A stretch of DNA of 36,788 nt, taken from assembly GCA_963923035.1 (NCBI GenBank), contig CAWUKT010000072.1:1-36788 (forward strand), in the 5' to 3' direction. Under the pieces are notes generated by a model, which ran no database searches, had not been told where the DNA came from, and saw nothing but the letters and a program-made list of their open reading frames with translations. The position numbers and the translations under genes are program-made. This DNA comes from CAWUKT01 sp963923035 (GTDB lineage Bacteria; Bacteroidota; Bacteroidia; J057; JADKCL01). Positions 1 through 8,133 of this stretch are shown here, piece after piece. Numbering within the stretch: position 1 is the stretch's first letter; each line of letters starts with the position of its first letter.

Positions 1-311
1 GCGGGCGCGGCCTGGACGGGCTTCGGTCGGCTCCGGGCCATTGGGCGTTGGCTGGGCCCGATGGTTCGGGAGATTTGTTTTCTGGCTTTTGGGCTTCGCT
101 TGCCTCGGCTTTGCTCCGGAACCATGGATTTGATGGGCGAAGGGTGCAGCTGGCATCGGGATTTAAAAGGTCGGCTCGAAAAAAATGGCCGGGGACGTCT
201 CATTTTTTGTCATCGCCTCGCTTGAAAATCTCTCTGCCTGCTGCGGAGGAGGGAGCCATCAAATTAATGGTTCCATCGCGTCGCTTCGGCGGCGCTCAAC
301 TCCAAAAGCCT
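1..311. other. GC-rich left end without a convincing gene
   Basis: The first 60 bases are very GC-rich and built from short G/C runs with repeated GGCGTTGGCT- and TTGGCTGGG-like words; similar words recur in the last 100 bases of the window. An open frame runs through from 48, but its translation up to about residue 88 has no recognisable domain and looks non-coding. I see no RNA gene or promoter that I would defend. This may be the edge of a dispersed intergenic repeat, which is inference. Confidence 0.35.
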
Positions 312-461
312 ATGAAAACGTCACCTCTCTCTCCCGACTCGGCCACCCAACGCCTGGAAATGGCCCGTCGCTTGGCCGAAGCCCTGGACCAGGCGGAAAG
401 CGCCTTTGAATACCGCCTCCTGATGCAGGAACTGCTTCGGACGCTGGGCGCTCCGCCCTGA
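312..461 (+). CDS. small hypothetical protein, 49 aa (doubtful)
   Basis: A short frame begins with ATG (MKTSPLSPD...) and ends in TGA. The product would be mostly one amphipathic, Ala/Leu/Glu/Arg-rich helix (around RLEMARRLAEAL and EYRLLMQELLRTL), the sort of sequence seen in small helical proteins. I recognise no family. The same frame is open upstream to 48, but that part is low quality, so the internal ATG followed by a Lys codon is the better start. It lies 97 bp from the convergent CoA-transferase gene, with two small hairpins between them. A helical translation can arise by chance in GC-rich DNA, so this call is weak. Confidence 0.28.
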   Translation: MKTSPLSPDSATQRLEMARRLAEALDQAESAFEYRLLMQELLRTLGAPP

Positions 462-465
462 ACCT

Positions 466-499
466 TGGGCCATCGGCCCACTTTTCGCCAGATGGCGAA
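466..499. terminator. two adjacent small hairpins between convergent frames
   Basis: A perfect inverted repeat TGGGCC-atc-GGCCCA occupies 466-480. A second, TTCGCCA-ga-TGGCGAA, occupies 484-499. They sit just after the stop of the small frame and before the end of the convergent CoA-transferase gene. Neither is followed by a clean T-run, so a transcription-terminator role is only a suggestion. Confidence 0.35.
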
Positions 500-558
500 T
501 TGGACACGTGGCTATACTTGGTAAATGGGTATGCTCATTGCCCCATTCGCATTGCCAT

Positions 559-1731
559 TCAGTGCATCGCTCCCGCCTCCCGTAACCGCTCAATCTTTTC
601 CTCCGAATATCCCAGGACCTTCACACAAATGGCCCCTCCATGGATCCCCATCTGAGGAGGTTCACTCAAAGGATGTTGGGGAATGCCCGACAGAGCGATG
701 CTCCGCAGACCTTGCTTGGACGGTCCTTGGAGGCGCAGTGCTTGGGCGGCGGGCTGGGCGAGGGATTCGGCCATGTCGTAGACGGCTCCCGCCGGAACCT
801 TGGCTTGACGCAATTGCGCGAGGAGTTCGTCGCGGTCCCACTGCCGGATGGCCTCTGCGAGGGCGGCTTTGACTTCTTCGCGGTGGAGGACGCGGTTCCG
901 GTTGGTGGAGAAGGCAGGGAGTTCAAGCCATTCCGGATGGCCCAATGTTTCGAGCAGGCGCTGGAATTGGCCGTTGTTGCCGACGGCGAGGACGACGCCT
1001 TTGTCGTCCAGGGTGGTGAAAATGGAGCCGTAGGGGACAATATTGGGGTGGTCGGAACCCATGCGTTGGGGGATGTGGCCGCCGACGAGCCAATTGGTTG
1101 CTTGGTTGGCGAGGGCGGTCAGGCCGGCTCCGATGAGGGAGGTCCGGACGAGGCGGCCTTCACCGGTTTGAAACCGGTGCAACAGGGCCAGCAGAATGCC
1201 CTCCTTGAGTTGGTGGGCAGCGAGCAGATCCATCAGCGCGACGGGCATCTTGACCGAAGGCCCTTCGGGCGCGCCATTCATGAAGGTAAAACCGGCTTCC
1301 GCCTGGATGATGGCGTCGAATCCGACCCGTTCATCGCCTTCTCCGTAGGCCGTCAGGTCGGCGTAGATCAGGGAAGGATGCCGCTGGCGGAGGGTCGCTT
1401 CATCGACCCCCAGTTTGACGGCATCGCCGGGTTTGAAACTGGCGAGGACGATGTCGGCCCGCGCGATGAGGTCGTCGACAATTTGCTTGCCATCGGGGTG
1501 CCGCAGGTCGACCCCGATGGACTCCTTGCCCCAGTTGACGGCGCAGAAATAGGCCGGGCGGTCATCATCGGGAGCCTCCGAGGGGAGTTTCCAGGAGCGG
1601 GTGACATCTCCGCCGAGGCGGTGGTGTTCGACTTTGATGACCCGGGCGCCAAGTTCGGCCAGCCACATGCCGACTGCGGGTCCCGCCAGGACGCTGGCGA
1701 GTTCAATGACGAGGAGGTCTTTGAGTTGCAT
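559..1731 (-). CDS. CaiB/BaiF family (class III) CoA-transferase
   Basis: The product is about 390 aa, the usual size for a class III CoA-transferase, and should move CoA between carboxylic acids in the cytoplasm; the substrate cannot be read from the sequence. The N-terminus has the family pattern LLVIELASVLAGPAVGMWLA followed by GARVIKVEH. An Asp at about residue 168, in the segment VALMDLLAAHQLKEG, aligns with the catalytic Asp that carries the acyl-CoA intermediate in formyl-CoA transferase (Asp169). NWGKESIGVDLR is another family block. The ATG at 1731 is preferred over the in-frame start at 1764 because family members begin a few residues before this first strand. It is transcribed away from the EGF-like lipoprotein gene and appears to be a single-gene unit. 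I am sure of the family and not of the substrate; succinyl-, malonyl- or carnitine-type acceptors are all possible. Confidence 0.92.
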   Translation of the reverse strand: MQLKDLLVIELASVLAGPAVGMWLAELGARVIKVEHHRLGGDVTRSWKLPSEAPDDDRPAYFCAVNWGKESIGVDLRHPDGKQIVDDLIARADIVLASFKPGDAVKLGVDEATLRQRHPSLIYADLTAYGEGDERVGFDAIIQAEAGFTFMNGAPEGPSVKMPVALMDLLAAHQLKEGILLALLHRFQTGEGRLVRTSLIGAGLTALANQATNWLVGGHIPQRMGSDHPNIVPYGSIFTTLDDKGVVLAVGNNGQFQRLLETLGHPEWLELPAFSTNRNRVLHREEVKAALAEAIRQWDRDELLAQLRQAKVPAGAVYDMAESLAQPAAQALRLQGPSKQGLRSIALSGIPQHPLSEPPQMGIHGGAICVKVLGYSEEKIERLREAGAMH

Positions 1732-1795
1732 GGGGCAATTTCCTCGAAAATATCTGTTTCCCAAAGTCGACGTCCGGGGTGCACGAGAAAGTGTC

Positions 1796-1827
1796 TTGAG
1801 GGTCGTGCGGGATTTATGTTAAATTGC
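1796..1827 (+). promoter_or_regulatory. candidate Bacteroidota-type promoter of the EGF-like lipoprotein gene
   Basis: TTG at 1796-1798 is followed after 21 bases by TAAATTGC at 1820-1827, resembling the -33 TTG / -7 TAnnTTTG pattern with one mismatch. It lies 30 bp before the ATG at 1858, much the same distance as the cleaner boxes before the genes at 17251 and 22848. Confidence 0.4.
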
Positions 1828-1857
1828 ACCTATAACCATTAAAATCTATTGAGAACA

Positions 1858-1878
1858 ATGAAAAATCAACTCCAATAA
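1858..1878 (+). other. probable original start codon followed by an in-frame TAA
   Basis: ATG at 1858 opens the same frame as the lipoprotein gene and encodes M-K-N-Q-L-Q, a typical basic signal-peptide start. The next codon (1876-1878) is TAA. Beyond it the frame continues as a hydrophobic stretch (LLFLGFLVALVSLVG) to the lipobox Cys. The stop therefore cuts the signal peptide in half. It could be a real nonsense mutation, a sequencing error, or evidence that a later GTG, CTG or TTG codon is used. Confidence 0.7.
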
Positions 1879-1899
1879 CTGCTGTTTTTAGGGTTTCTG

Positions 1900-2529
1900 G
1901 TGGCCTTGGTGTCTTTGGTAGGATGTAAAAAAGATCCTTGTGAGGAGGCCAATTGCGCAACCAATGAAGCGTGTGTAGATGGTGAGTGTATTCCCATCGA
2001 TTTGTGTGCGAATGTGACGTGTGCGGCCAACGAGGAATGTCAAGATGGGAATTGCGTCGTGGTAATTGCCCCTTGTGATACTGTTAATTGTCTGAACGGA
2101 GGGGTTTGTAACAATGGCCTATGTGATTGTCCAACTGGATTCGAGGGCGATTCCTGTGAGACGGCTCTGAATGACCGTTATTCGGGAACATTTTTCCTTT
2201 CCGCTAGTGTTTGTGACTCCATCGCGCTCACTTCTTATAACGTCGAGTTGATCCCGGCGGATACCAGTAATCCCGTCCTGTTTACACTGGGGGGAATCTA
2301 TGACAATTCCCTTTCGAATACCGTTCAATGCCTGGTGAATCTCTCGGACCCATTGCAATTCACAATTCCGAGTCAATCATTTGTTGATGATGTATTTGGC
2401 TCTGGATTTACCATCGAAGGGACTGGAACACTTTCCAATGAAGGAAATACCTTGACCGTTTCCTATGAAATCTACGATGTGACTTTCAGCACTCCCTGGG
2501 ACTCCTGTACCGACGTCTTCATCAAATAA
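1900..2529 (+). CDS. EGF-like lipoprotein, possibly broken by a stop in its signal peptide
   Basis: The readable frame begins at a GTG and encodes about 209 aa. The first residues are the end of a lipoprotein signal (LVSLVGC), so the natural start was probably the ATG at 1858, separated from this part by an in-frame TAA. After the lipid-anchored Cys come two Cys-rich units of the type C-x4-C-x2-NE-x-C-x-DG-x-C and one classical EGF-like module (CLNGGVC...CDCPTGFEG...C). A Ser/Thr-rich beta-type domain of about 120 aa follows, with no recognised family. Such proteins are displayed on the cell surface or outer membrane in Bacteroidota; the function is unknown. Without an intact signal peptide the product would stay cytoplasmic, where its many disulfides would not form. 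The remainder of the frame is undamaged, so any loss is recent or the stop is an error. Confidence 0.75.
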   Translation: MALVSLVGCKKDPCEEANCATNEACVDGECIPIDLCANVTCAANEECQDGNCVVVIAPCDTVNCLNGGVCNNGLCDCPTGFEGDSCETALNDRYSGTFFLSASVCDSIALTSYNVELIPADTSNPVLFTLGGIYDNSLSNTVQCLVNLSDPLQFTIPSQSFVDDVFGSGFTIEGTGTLSNEGNTLTVSYEIYDVTFSTPWDSCTDVFIK

Positions 2530-2536
2530 GCTGAAA

Positions 2537-2573
2537 AGCTGGCTGAATGCAGGTCACCCGCATTCAGCCAGCT
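2537..2573. terminator. bidirectional intrinsic terminator
   Basis: A perfect 14-bp stem (AGCTGGCTGAATGC at 2537-2550 pairing with 2560-2573) encloses a 9-base loop. It is followed by CTTTTTC on the plus strand and preceded by AAAA, which reads as a T-run on the minus strand. It separates the lipoprotein gene from the convergent small lipoprotein gene, whose stop codon lies in the loop. Confidence 0.88.
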
Positions 2574-2745
2574 CTTTTTCCGCTTCTTCGAAGCTCTTTC
2601 CCTCCATCAACTCCGCACATTCTTCCAACAACTCCACGTCGGGATCCGCCTTTTGACTTTCCTGCTCACAGTCGCATACACTCGGTCCGCCACAGCCGGC
2701 CAGTAGCAACACGCCAAAGGCGAGGAACCGCCATCTCCTAGCCAT
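2554..2745 (-). CDS. small lipoprotein, 63 aa
   Basis: From the ATG at 2745 the product starts MARRWRFLAFGVLLLAGC, a complete lipoprotein signal with a basic N-region, a hydrophobic core and a lipobox Cys at residue 18. Only about 45 mature residues follow, with two further Cys (VCDC) and an acidic helix-prone tail (FEEAEKELAEC). The open frame extends upstream to 2793 but that part overlaps the preceding gene and lacks signal character. The ATG lies 8 bp inside the end of the Tim44-like gene, so the two are probably translationally coupled as the last genes of one operon. No known family is recognised. A role as a small lipid-anchored partner of the upstream membrane protein is inference. 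Confidence 0.75.
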   Translation of the reverse strand: MARRWRFLAFGVLLLAGCGGPSVCDCEQESQKADPDVELLEECAELMEGKSFEEAEKELAECG

Positions 2746-4243
2746 AATACACCTCATCCTGCGTGATCCGCGCCAGCACCCAGCCGAAGTCACCCGTGGT
2801 CACCTTGCTGTGGCAATAGCCACACACCCCGGTCATGCCCATGTCCACGGGCGCCCCACAGTTCGGACAGTTGTCCGGGCTGAACTCAGAAGACGCTTTC
2901 TCCACACCCGTACGCCGGACCAGCGTCCAGTACTCCGTATACGACCGTTTGCTGCGCTTGCTGCCCCCAATGAGCTTGCCCGATTCAGATTCAAGGTAAT
3001 CGTAAACGGATGCGGCGATGCGCACGGTGAAGGACTCGTAGAACTTGTCGATTTCAACCTTGGCCAACGTGACGTCCGTAACCTCAAGGTCCTGGAGGTA
3101 ATTGATGAGCTTGTTTTCCTTGTACGCATTGATCCAGTAGGCGTGGGAGCGGAACATATTGTCCGTCATCAGGGCCCGCGTCCGCCGGTATTCCCGATTT
3201 TCCCATTCCTCGTAAATCGTTTCGAACATCGGAATCACCACTGAATCCCGCCATTCGGCGAAGTAATTGCCGAAGTCGGAGACGCCGTGCGACCGGAGAA
3301 AGTCCTGGCCCTTTTGGCGGAGGTCTGGGTCGACCACGGTCGGCAGGTGGGTGCCCTGCTCAGTTTCGTAAGCGCCAAACTGCTGGCCCTTGGTGGCCCG
3401 ACGTTGGAGGTGGCGCGCCTGGTAGAGCATCCAATGTTGCTCGCCCGGCATGACCACCTGGCCGCAATTGTGGCAGGCATTGGTCGCCGTCAATTCGAGG
3501 TGAGAGCCGCAATTCGGGCAATGGAGCCCTTCCATATCTTCCGGACCTTTGCTGGTCACGCCGGGTCGGCGCACAAAGATCCATTGATCGATGGTCTGGA
3601 TGCGGTTGGAATGGCCCCGGTGCGTTTCCGTGTAGCTGGATTCGTAGCGGAGGGTGATGCTGTCCATGTTTTGGGTCCGCTGGATATCGGTGATGACAGC
3701 CGCCCCAATGACGAGTTCCGAGACTTCGATCCCAGCCCGTTCCATTTTGGCCTCGTGTTGAAGGACCTTTTCATTCAAATAAGGCCTCAGATTGCGGTAT
3801 TCAGGTTTGCCCCGCCAGAAGTGGACCTGGTAATAGAGGTGTTGGGCAAAATCGAGGAAAAGGGTCTGGGAAAAGTTCTCGTCGGTGAGTTTAAAGTTGT
3901 CGACGGCCCGTTGAACGCCACGTTGTTGGTTGACGCGAGCGGTAGGAGCCGCCGAGGAATTGATATTTTCCTGGGGCTTGTTACGGGCCTGGTAGACTTT
4001 GTAGATGATGAAAATGACGAGGACCGGAATGCCGATTTGCGGGTATTGGATGAGCAAATAAATGATCCATCCGAGGTCACCATCGCCTCCTCCGCCCCCT
4101 CCACCGGAATAACCTCCTCCACCGCCGCCGCCAAACGAACTACCTCCACCCGGACGGGCGATCAGGTCGATGCCCACTCCCACGAAAACGAGGAGCAGCA
4201 ACAGATAGGGCGCGTATCTCCGGATAAATTTTAGTGCAGCCAT
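2738..4243 (-). CDS. membrane protein with two Tim44-like/zinc-ribbon units
   Basis: The 501-aa protein starts with a transmembrane segment (about 11-29), then a glycine-rich linker (31-56) and a second membrane segment (about 59-81). The rest is duplicated. A Tim44-like region (about 120-230) ends in a CxxC...CxxC zinc ribbon (C242, C245, C257, C260). A second Tim44-like region (about 310-445) ends in another ribbon (C459, C462, C474, C477). Both halves share the WxxVRRxGV block just before the ribbon. In mitochondria Tim44 folds bind membrane and import motor; bacterial Tim44-like proteins are mostly uncharacterised membrane-associated proteins. The gene overlaps the upstream TPM gene by 13 bp, suggesting coupled translation and a shared complex. 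The tandem ribbon arrangement is clear from sequence; the Tim44 assignment rests on pattern similarity. Confidence 0.8.
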   Translation of the reverse strand: MAALKFIRRYAPYLLLLLVFVGVGIDLIARPGGGSSFGGGGGGGYSGGGGGGGDGDLGWIIYLLIQYPQIGIPVLVIFIIYKVYQARNKPQENINSSAAPTARVNQQRGVQRAVDNFKLTDENFSQTLFLDFAQHLYYQVHFWRGKPEYRNLRPYLNEKVLQHEAKMERAGIEVSELVIGAAVITDIQRTQNMDSITLRYESSYTETHRGHSNRIQTIDQWIFVRRPGVTSKGPEDMEGLHCPNCGSHLELTATNACHNCGQVVMPGEQHWMLYQARHLQRRATKGQQFGAYETEQGTHLPTVVDPDLRQKGQDFLRSHGVSDFGNYFAEWRDSVVIPMFETIYEEWENREYRRTRALMTDNMFRSHAYWINAYKENKLINYLQDLEVTDVTLAKVEIDKFYESFTVRIAASVYDYLESESGKLIGGSKRSKRSYTEYWTLVRRTGVEKASSEFSPDNCPNCGAPVDMGMTGVCGYCHSKVTTGDFGWVLARITQDEVYYG

Positions 4244-4851
4244 AGTTCGTCAGGTAGTTCGTTGATATCGTTGATGTCACGGGGAATGTAATTGCGCATC
4301 ATGGGGACGAGGGAATCGAGGTGGTCGAGGATCCCCTGGGCCGCGTCGCGTTGGGCGATGGCCGCATCGGCTCCCTCTTGGATGACAGCGAGCTCATCCG
4401 GCGGAATAAATTCTTCCGCTCCTGTATCCGGCACGACGACCGCCAACCGCTCAAACGAATTGTAGACGATCAACACCCCAATTCGATCCTCGGTTTCGAC
4501 CATTCCGGCCCGCTGAAACAGGGCCCGGGCAGCATTTTCCGCTTCTTTCCTCAAGCCCTTTTTTCCCACCGACAACCGCACCAAGCCGGAGAATATCCAG
4601 GGCAATGCTCCGCCTAAAATCAACGCTCCGATGGTTTCCAGGTAGATCAGGACATACCAAAATTCCGCTTCGAGAAACATCATAAAGGTCAGGACGAGCA
4701 TGGCCGGGATGATTCCCCACAGAAGATAGACATGCCAGTAACGGGTCGCCCGGGGCATCACCGTCGCCACGATCTCCACCCCCGACTCAGCTTCGATGGC
4801 TTCGACCTGTTGCCGCAGCGCGACCCGGAAATCTTCGTCAAATTTGCGCAT
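4231..4851 (-). CDS. TPM-domain membrane protein
   Basis: The product is 206 aa. A short N-terminal helix-strand section (MRKFDEDFRVALRQQVEAIE, then GVEIVATVMP) precedes two hydrophobic segments (about 40-58 and 64-87). The C-terminal part has the TPM pattern: AENAARALFQRAGMVETED, then IGVLIVYNSFERLAVVVPD. TPM domains (YgcG-like) are found in envelope proteins, often near LemA or Tim44-like membrane proteins; in plants a relative works in photosystem II repair. Here it is the first gene of a three-gene minus-strand operon and overlaps the Tim44-like gene by 13 bp. The ATG sits exactly 4 nt after a TAACTTTA box, suggesting a leaderless transcript. The biochemical role is unknown; some TPM proteins have been called phosphatases, which cannot be judged here. 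Confidence 0.82.
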   Translation of the reverse strand: MRKFDEDFRVALRQQVEAIEAESGVEIVATVMPRATRYWHVYLLWGIIPAMLVLTFMMFLEAEFWYVLIYLETIGALILGGALPWIFSGLVRLSVGKKGLRKEAENAARALFQRAGMVETEDRIGVLIVYNSFERLAVVVPDTGAEEFIPPDELAVIQEGADAAIAQRDAAQGILDHLDSLVPMMRNYIPRDINDINELPDELWLH

Positions 4852-4863
4852 GGGGTAAAGTTA
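4852..4863 (-). promoter_or_regulatory. -7-like box 4 nt before the TPM start codon
   Basis: Read on the minus strand the sequence is TAACTTTA (4863-4856), then CCCC, then the ATG. This is one base from TAnnTTTG. With the usual distance from this box, transcription would start at or next to the ATG. No clear TTG element is visible 19-21 bases upstream. Confidence 0.42.
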
Positions 4864-5137
4864 CAGAAAATGGATGGGGTGGAGATGGTGAAAACGGATT
4901 TTGTGGGGAAGGGAAATGAAGGGGCTGGGAAATGGCTTTTTTTCATTCGCCTTTCTTTCTGCAAGGACCAATTGGGAGTGAAAAAGGCTGACCGGTCGAC
5001 TTTTGCTCCCCAACTGCCTGTTTTATTGATCGGCTTTTTGTATTTTTACATCCATAATCAACAAGCTCACATTTTTCAATCAACGTATTGTTTCGTTTGA
5101 CTACGGTCAACCTAATAAATAGCCTAACGCCATTGTC

Positions 5138-8131
5138 ATGGGAGAAGTATCTGCTCCACAAACCGATTTTGCTGCCCAGGAATCCGTCTCTTCATTTGGC
5201 ACCAGTCCTTTGGAAACCAGTGCCCTGAAGGGTCAGCCCACCCAATTCCGGGCTGCCCCGCCCCTCCAACTGGCCACTGCCGAGAAAGTCTCCGAAGATG
5301 CCGCCGACGTCGGCGAAATCATGGGGACCATCGTCGCCGAAGGTCCCGTCAGCGCGCCTGTGCAGGCCAAATTCGGAAATCCCGTCCAGCGCAAGGACCC
5401 CAAAAGCTACGTCGTCTACAAAGTGACGGTCACCAAATCGGTGACGGCGGAAGAGTTCAAGGTTCTCGCCATGCAGCAGATCTTTGGCGGGCCGGTCAAG
5501 GGGACCTGGGAGCTTTCAAAGACGGTTTATACTCCGGCGGACAGCCCCGTGTCCGTCAAGGTGGATACTGCCCTCCTCAATTCCCAGCGGAGCCAAGTCA
5601 ACCGCGCCAAGGGCATTGATGTGGACGATCAATCAGGCGGCGTAAAGGGAGCGGGCAAGCGCAAGGCGGATTTCCGGACGGGAGCGAGCCAGGACGAGAA
5701 AAAGGGCGTGTACAAAGAAATCGACCGGCGTTTTTACGAGGCGACGGGAATTGAGCCGGGCACCAAAATCTCCGACAGCCCCGAAGACAAGGGCAAACGT
5801 GAGTTGTGGCTCCAGATCCAGGACGAAGTCCTTTTCCAGCGCGAATACATCAAGAATCTTCCCCCGGGAGTCAAGCGCTTCATCAAGGAAAGCACCAGCG
5901 GTCGGGTTTTGAAGCCCAAGGACTTTGACCAGTTGTTCCGCATTGCCAAGACCATCGAAAAACTACCGGCCCACCAGCAGGCCGATTACCTCTCCAAAAT
6001 TTCCGCCTCCACGACCAGCCTCGACAAGTTTGAATCTTCCCTCCACGACTACCAGGTCGAAGCGGAACGGCAAAAAGGAGTGACGGACGAACGGGACAAG
6101 GTTCAGACCAAGTTGTATGGCCTGGAAGAATTGTACAGCAAATACCAGACCTACAAGTCCTATATCCGGGGCGCCATGGCGGTCCCCCACGGCGGGGGCT
6201 ACCACCTTACCATGCAGGCCCTCAAGATCAAGGAAGAAATCGACGAAGGCGTCAAGCAGCACGGATTCAGTGGATTCAACGACTTTGTGTCCTATATCCA
6301 CAAGTTTGAGAAGTCCTACGAGAAGGAGGCCCAAAACATCACCATCAACCTGCTGCAACGGTTCCGGGGCACGCTGTTCCGCGAGACGGAAAAGCTGAAT
6401 GACCGGGCCACTATTGAAGGGCTCAAGCAGCAAATCGACGGAGGAGCGAGCAAGGAAGATTTGGCCAAAGGCTTCTCGATCTTCAACGACAAGGACCTGC
6501 CCGACGACAAGAAGGTCAACCTCGCCCAACTCAAGGGGCTTTCGGTCGATGCTTTGGGCCGTAAACTGCGGGCCATCGCGGCTGTCCGCTCCGCGGACCT
6601 CACCACGGCACTGGGGCGCGTCACGAAGGATTCCGAGGTCATCTACAAACTCGACAAGATGATGCCGCAATTCTACGCGGGCATGGGCATCGCTCCCAAT
6701 TCCATCCACGACAAGATCATCCGGGACAAAATTTCCACCGATCGGATCCGGAACCTGATCGGAGGCATTCTGCTGGCCATCGCGGCCATTGCCCTGACGG
6801 TCGTGTCCCTGGGTGCAGCCACGCCGGCCCTGATCGCGGCCGGTGCCGCGGCCGCTTCCTTCGGACTGTCCGCCTACGCCGTCTACGACGAGTACCAGAA
6901 GTATACCCTCCAAAATGACCTCGCGAATGCTGGCCTGGCCGATGATCCCAGCGTGGTTTGGCTGGTCATCGCCTGTGCGGGAGCCGCCATCGACATGGCG
7001 GCCGCGGTCAAAGCCGTGAAGGCCCTGGGCCCGGCTGCCAAAGCCTTGGATGCGGGAGGCGAGCTCACCGATTTCCAAAAGGCGCTAAAGGCGTTGCAGG
7101 AGGCGGGCGAGATCGATGGTAAAATTGCCCAGGCCGCCGAAAAGGCCGCCATGGCCCGCAAAGGATTTGGCGAGGCGTCGAAGCGGCTTCTCGCCGTCGG
7201 CAGTCGCCTGAATTCCAATCCCTTCCTCGATCCCGAGGTGTACATCGCCCTCGTGCAGATGGCCCGGATGAAGGTCATGGAAGGCGTGGCGAACTTCAGC
7301 CAGTTTGCGCTGGAATTGAAAAAGCTGCGGGTGATGAAGGGCTGGGGCGAGATGAATCCCGATGAATTGTTGAAGGCCAAGGAGGCCTGGGCCGAAGGCC
7401 GTCGCCTGGCGGGCCTGGCCGATGAGGTGGCCGAGGTCGGAACCGACGTCATTGCCGCTTCCCGCGCGCGGGTCGTTGCCAAGATCGGCGATTCCGGCGA
7501 ATTCGTGCTGAAGTACACCGACGATGAGCTCAAAGCCATCATTGAGAAGGGCAAGGGCCTGGGCCTGTCGGATACCCAAATCGACGACTTCATCTTCACC
7601 GGAAGCCGGGTCAAGAAGCCGATGACCTCCAAGGAGGTCCTCGCTCAGATGGACAATTTCGTCAATGTGGTCACGCCCCGTGGATTCCCTTACCTGTTCG
7701 ATACCATCGATAAGTTCAACGACTTCAAGACCGCTACGCGGGCCTTGTTGGCGAAATACGACATTCCCTTTACTGAAATTCGCGTTCAGGGCTCCTCGCT
7801 GCGGACTTCCGCCGCCAAGGACATCGACTTGGCGGTCTTCGTCTCCAATGACGACTTCGCCAAGTTCGTCGCCAAACTGCGGAAGGGCATCCTCGAGCGT
7901 ACCGGGCACAACCCCAAGCTCCAGAAAAAGCTCATCAAGATGTTGGACAAGAACGTGGCCCAAGGCCGCGTGAATTCCTTCCTCTTTGACCGGATCGCCG
8001 GTCAGACAGAATCCTTCAACCAGGAAATGTGGAAATTGAACCGCTTCCTGAACGATACCGAGAAAGGATTTGACGTTTCAGTGATGCTGAACAATGGTTC
8101 TTTCGACATGCATCCCTATCTTACCTTCTGA
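5138..8131 (+). CDS. large putative polymorphic toxin/effector with C-terminal nucleotidyltransferase-like domain
   Basis: The 997-aa protein has no signal peptide. Residues 1-95 are low-complexity, rich in Ala/Pro/Ser/Gln, with short repeated motifs (APPLQLA, APVQAKF, PVQRKD) like the leaders of some contractile-injection cargo proteins. The middle is mostly charged helix (about 170-540). A hydrophobic, Ala/Gly-rich stretch (about 545-590) could be one or two membrane-inserting helices, then helical linkers follow. The C-terminal 160 residues carry the nucleotidyltransferase signature: G885-S-S-L-R, then D895-I-D897 on a hydrophobic strand, and a plausible third carboxylate D979 in GFDVSVM. 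The layout (leader, long helical body, hydrophobic segment, short enzymatic tip) is that of a polymorphic toxin, and a small gene follows 2 bp downstream as an immunity gene would. No secretion-machine genes are in the window. The substrate (tRNA, protein or nucleotide) is unknown. Confidence 0.72.
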   Translation: MGEVSAPQTDFAAQESVSSFGTSPLETSALKGQPTQFRAAPPLQLATAEKVSEDAADVGEIMGTIVAEGPVSAPVQAKFGNPVQRKDPKSYVVYKVTVTKSVTAEEFKVLAMQQIFGGPVKGTWELSKTVYTPADSPVSVKVDTALLNSQRSQVNRAKGIDVDDQSGGVKGAGKRKADFRTGASQDEKKGVYKEIDRRFYEATGIEPGTKISDSPEDKGKRELWLQIQDEVLFQREYIKNLPPGVKRFIKESTSGRVLKPKDFDQLFRIAKTIEKLPAHQQADYLSKISASTTSLDKFESSLHDYQVEAERQKGVTDERDKVQTKLYGLEELYSKYQTYKSYIRGAMAVPHGGGYHLTMQALKIKEEIDEGVKQHGFSGFNDFVSYIHKFEKSYEKEAQNITINLLQRFRGTLFRETEKLNDRATIEGLKQQIDGGASKEDLAKGFSIFNDKDLPDDKKVNLAQLKGLSVDALGRKLRAIAAVRSADLTTALGRVTKDSEVIYKLDKMMPQFYAGMGIAPNSIHDKIIRDKISTDRIRNLIGGILLAIAAIALTVVSLGAATPALIAAGAAAASFGLSAYAVYDEYQKYTLQNDLANAGLADDPSVVWLVIACAGAAIDMAAAVKAVKALGPAAKALDAGGELTDFQKALKALQEAGEIDGKIAQAAEKAAMARKGFGEASKRLLAVGSRLNSNPFLDPEVYIALVQMARMKVMEGVANFSQFALELKKLRVMKGWGEMNPDELLKAKEAWAEGRRLAGLADEVAEVGTDVIAASRARVVAKIGDSGEFVLKYTDDELKAIIEKGKGLGLSDTQIDDFIFTGSRVKKPMTSKEVLAQMDNFVNVVTPRGFPYLFDTIDKFNDFKTATRALLAKYDIPFTEIRVQGSSLRTSAAKDIDLAVFVSNDDFAKFVAKLRKGILERTGHNPKLQKKLIKMLDKNVAQGRVNSFLFDRIAGQTESFNQEMWKLNRFLNDTEKGFDVSVMLNNGSFDMHPYLTF

Positions 8132-8133
8132 TT

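Noticed and set aside
640..1842. 400-aa plus-strand frame opposite the CoA-transferase gene
   Set aside because: It is antisense to a clear family protein, has no domain and reflects the high GC of third codon positions.
5963..7078. 371-aa minus-strand frame inside the toxin-like gene
   Set aside because: Antisense shadow with repetitive Gly/Arg/Asp composition. The same applies to the frames at 6883-7632 and 7085-7963.
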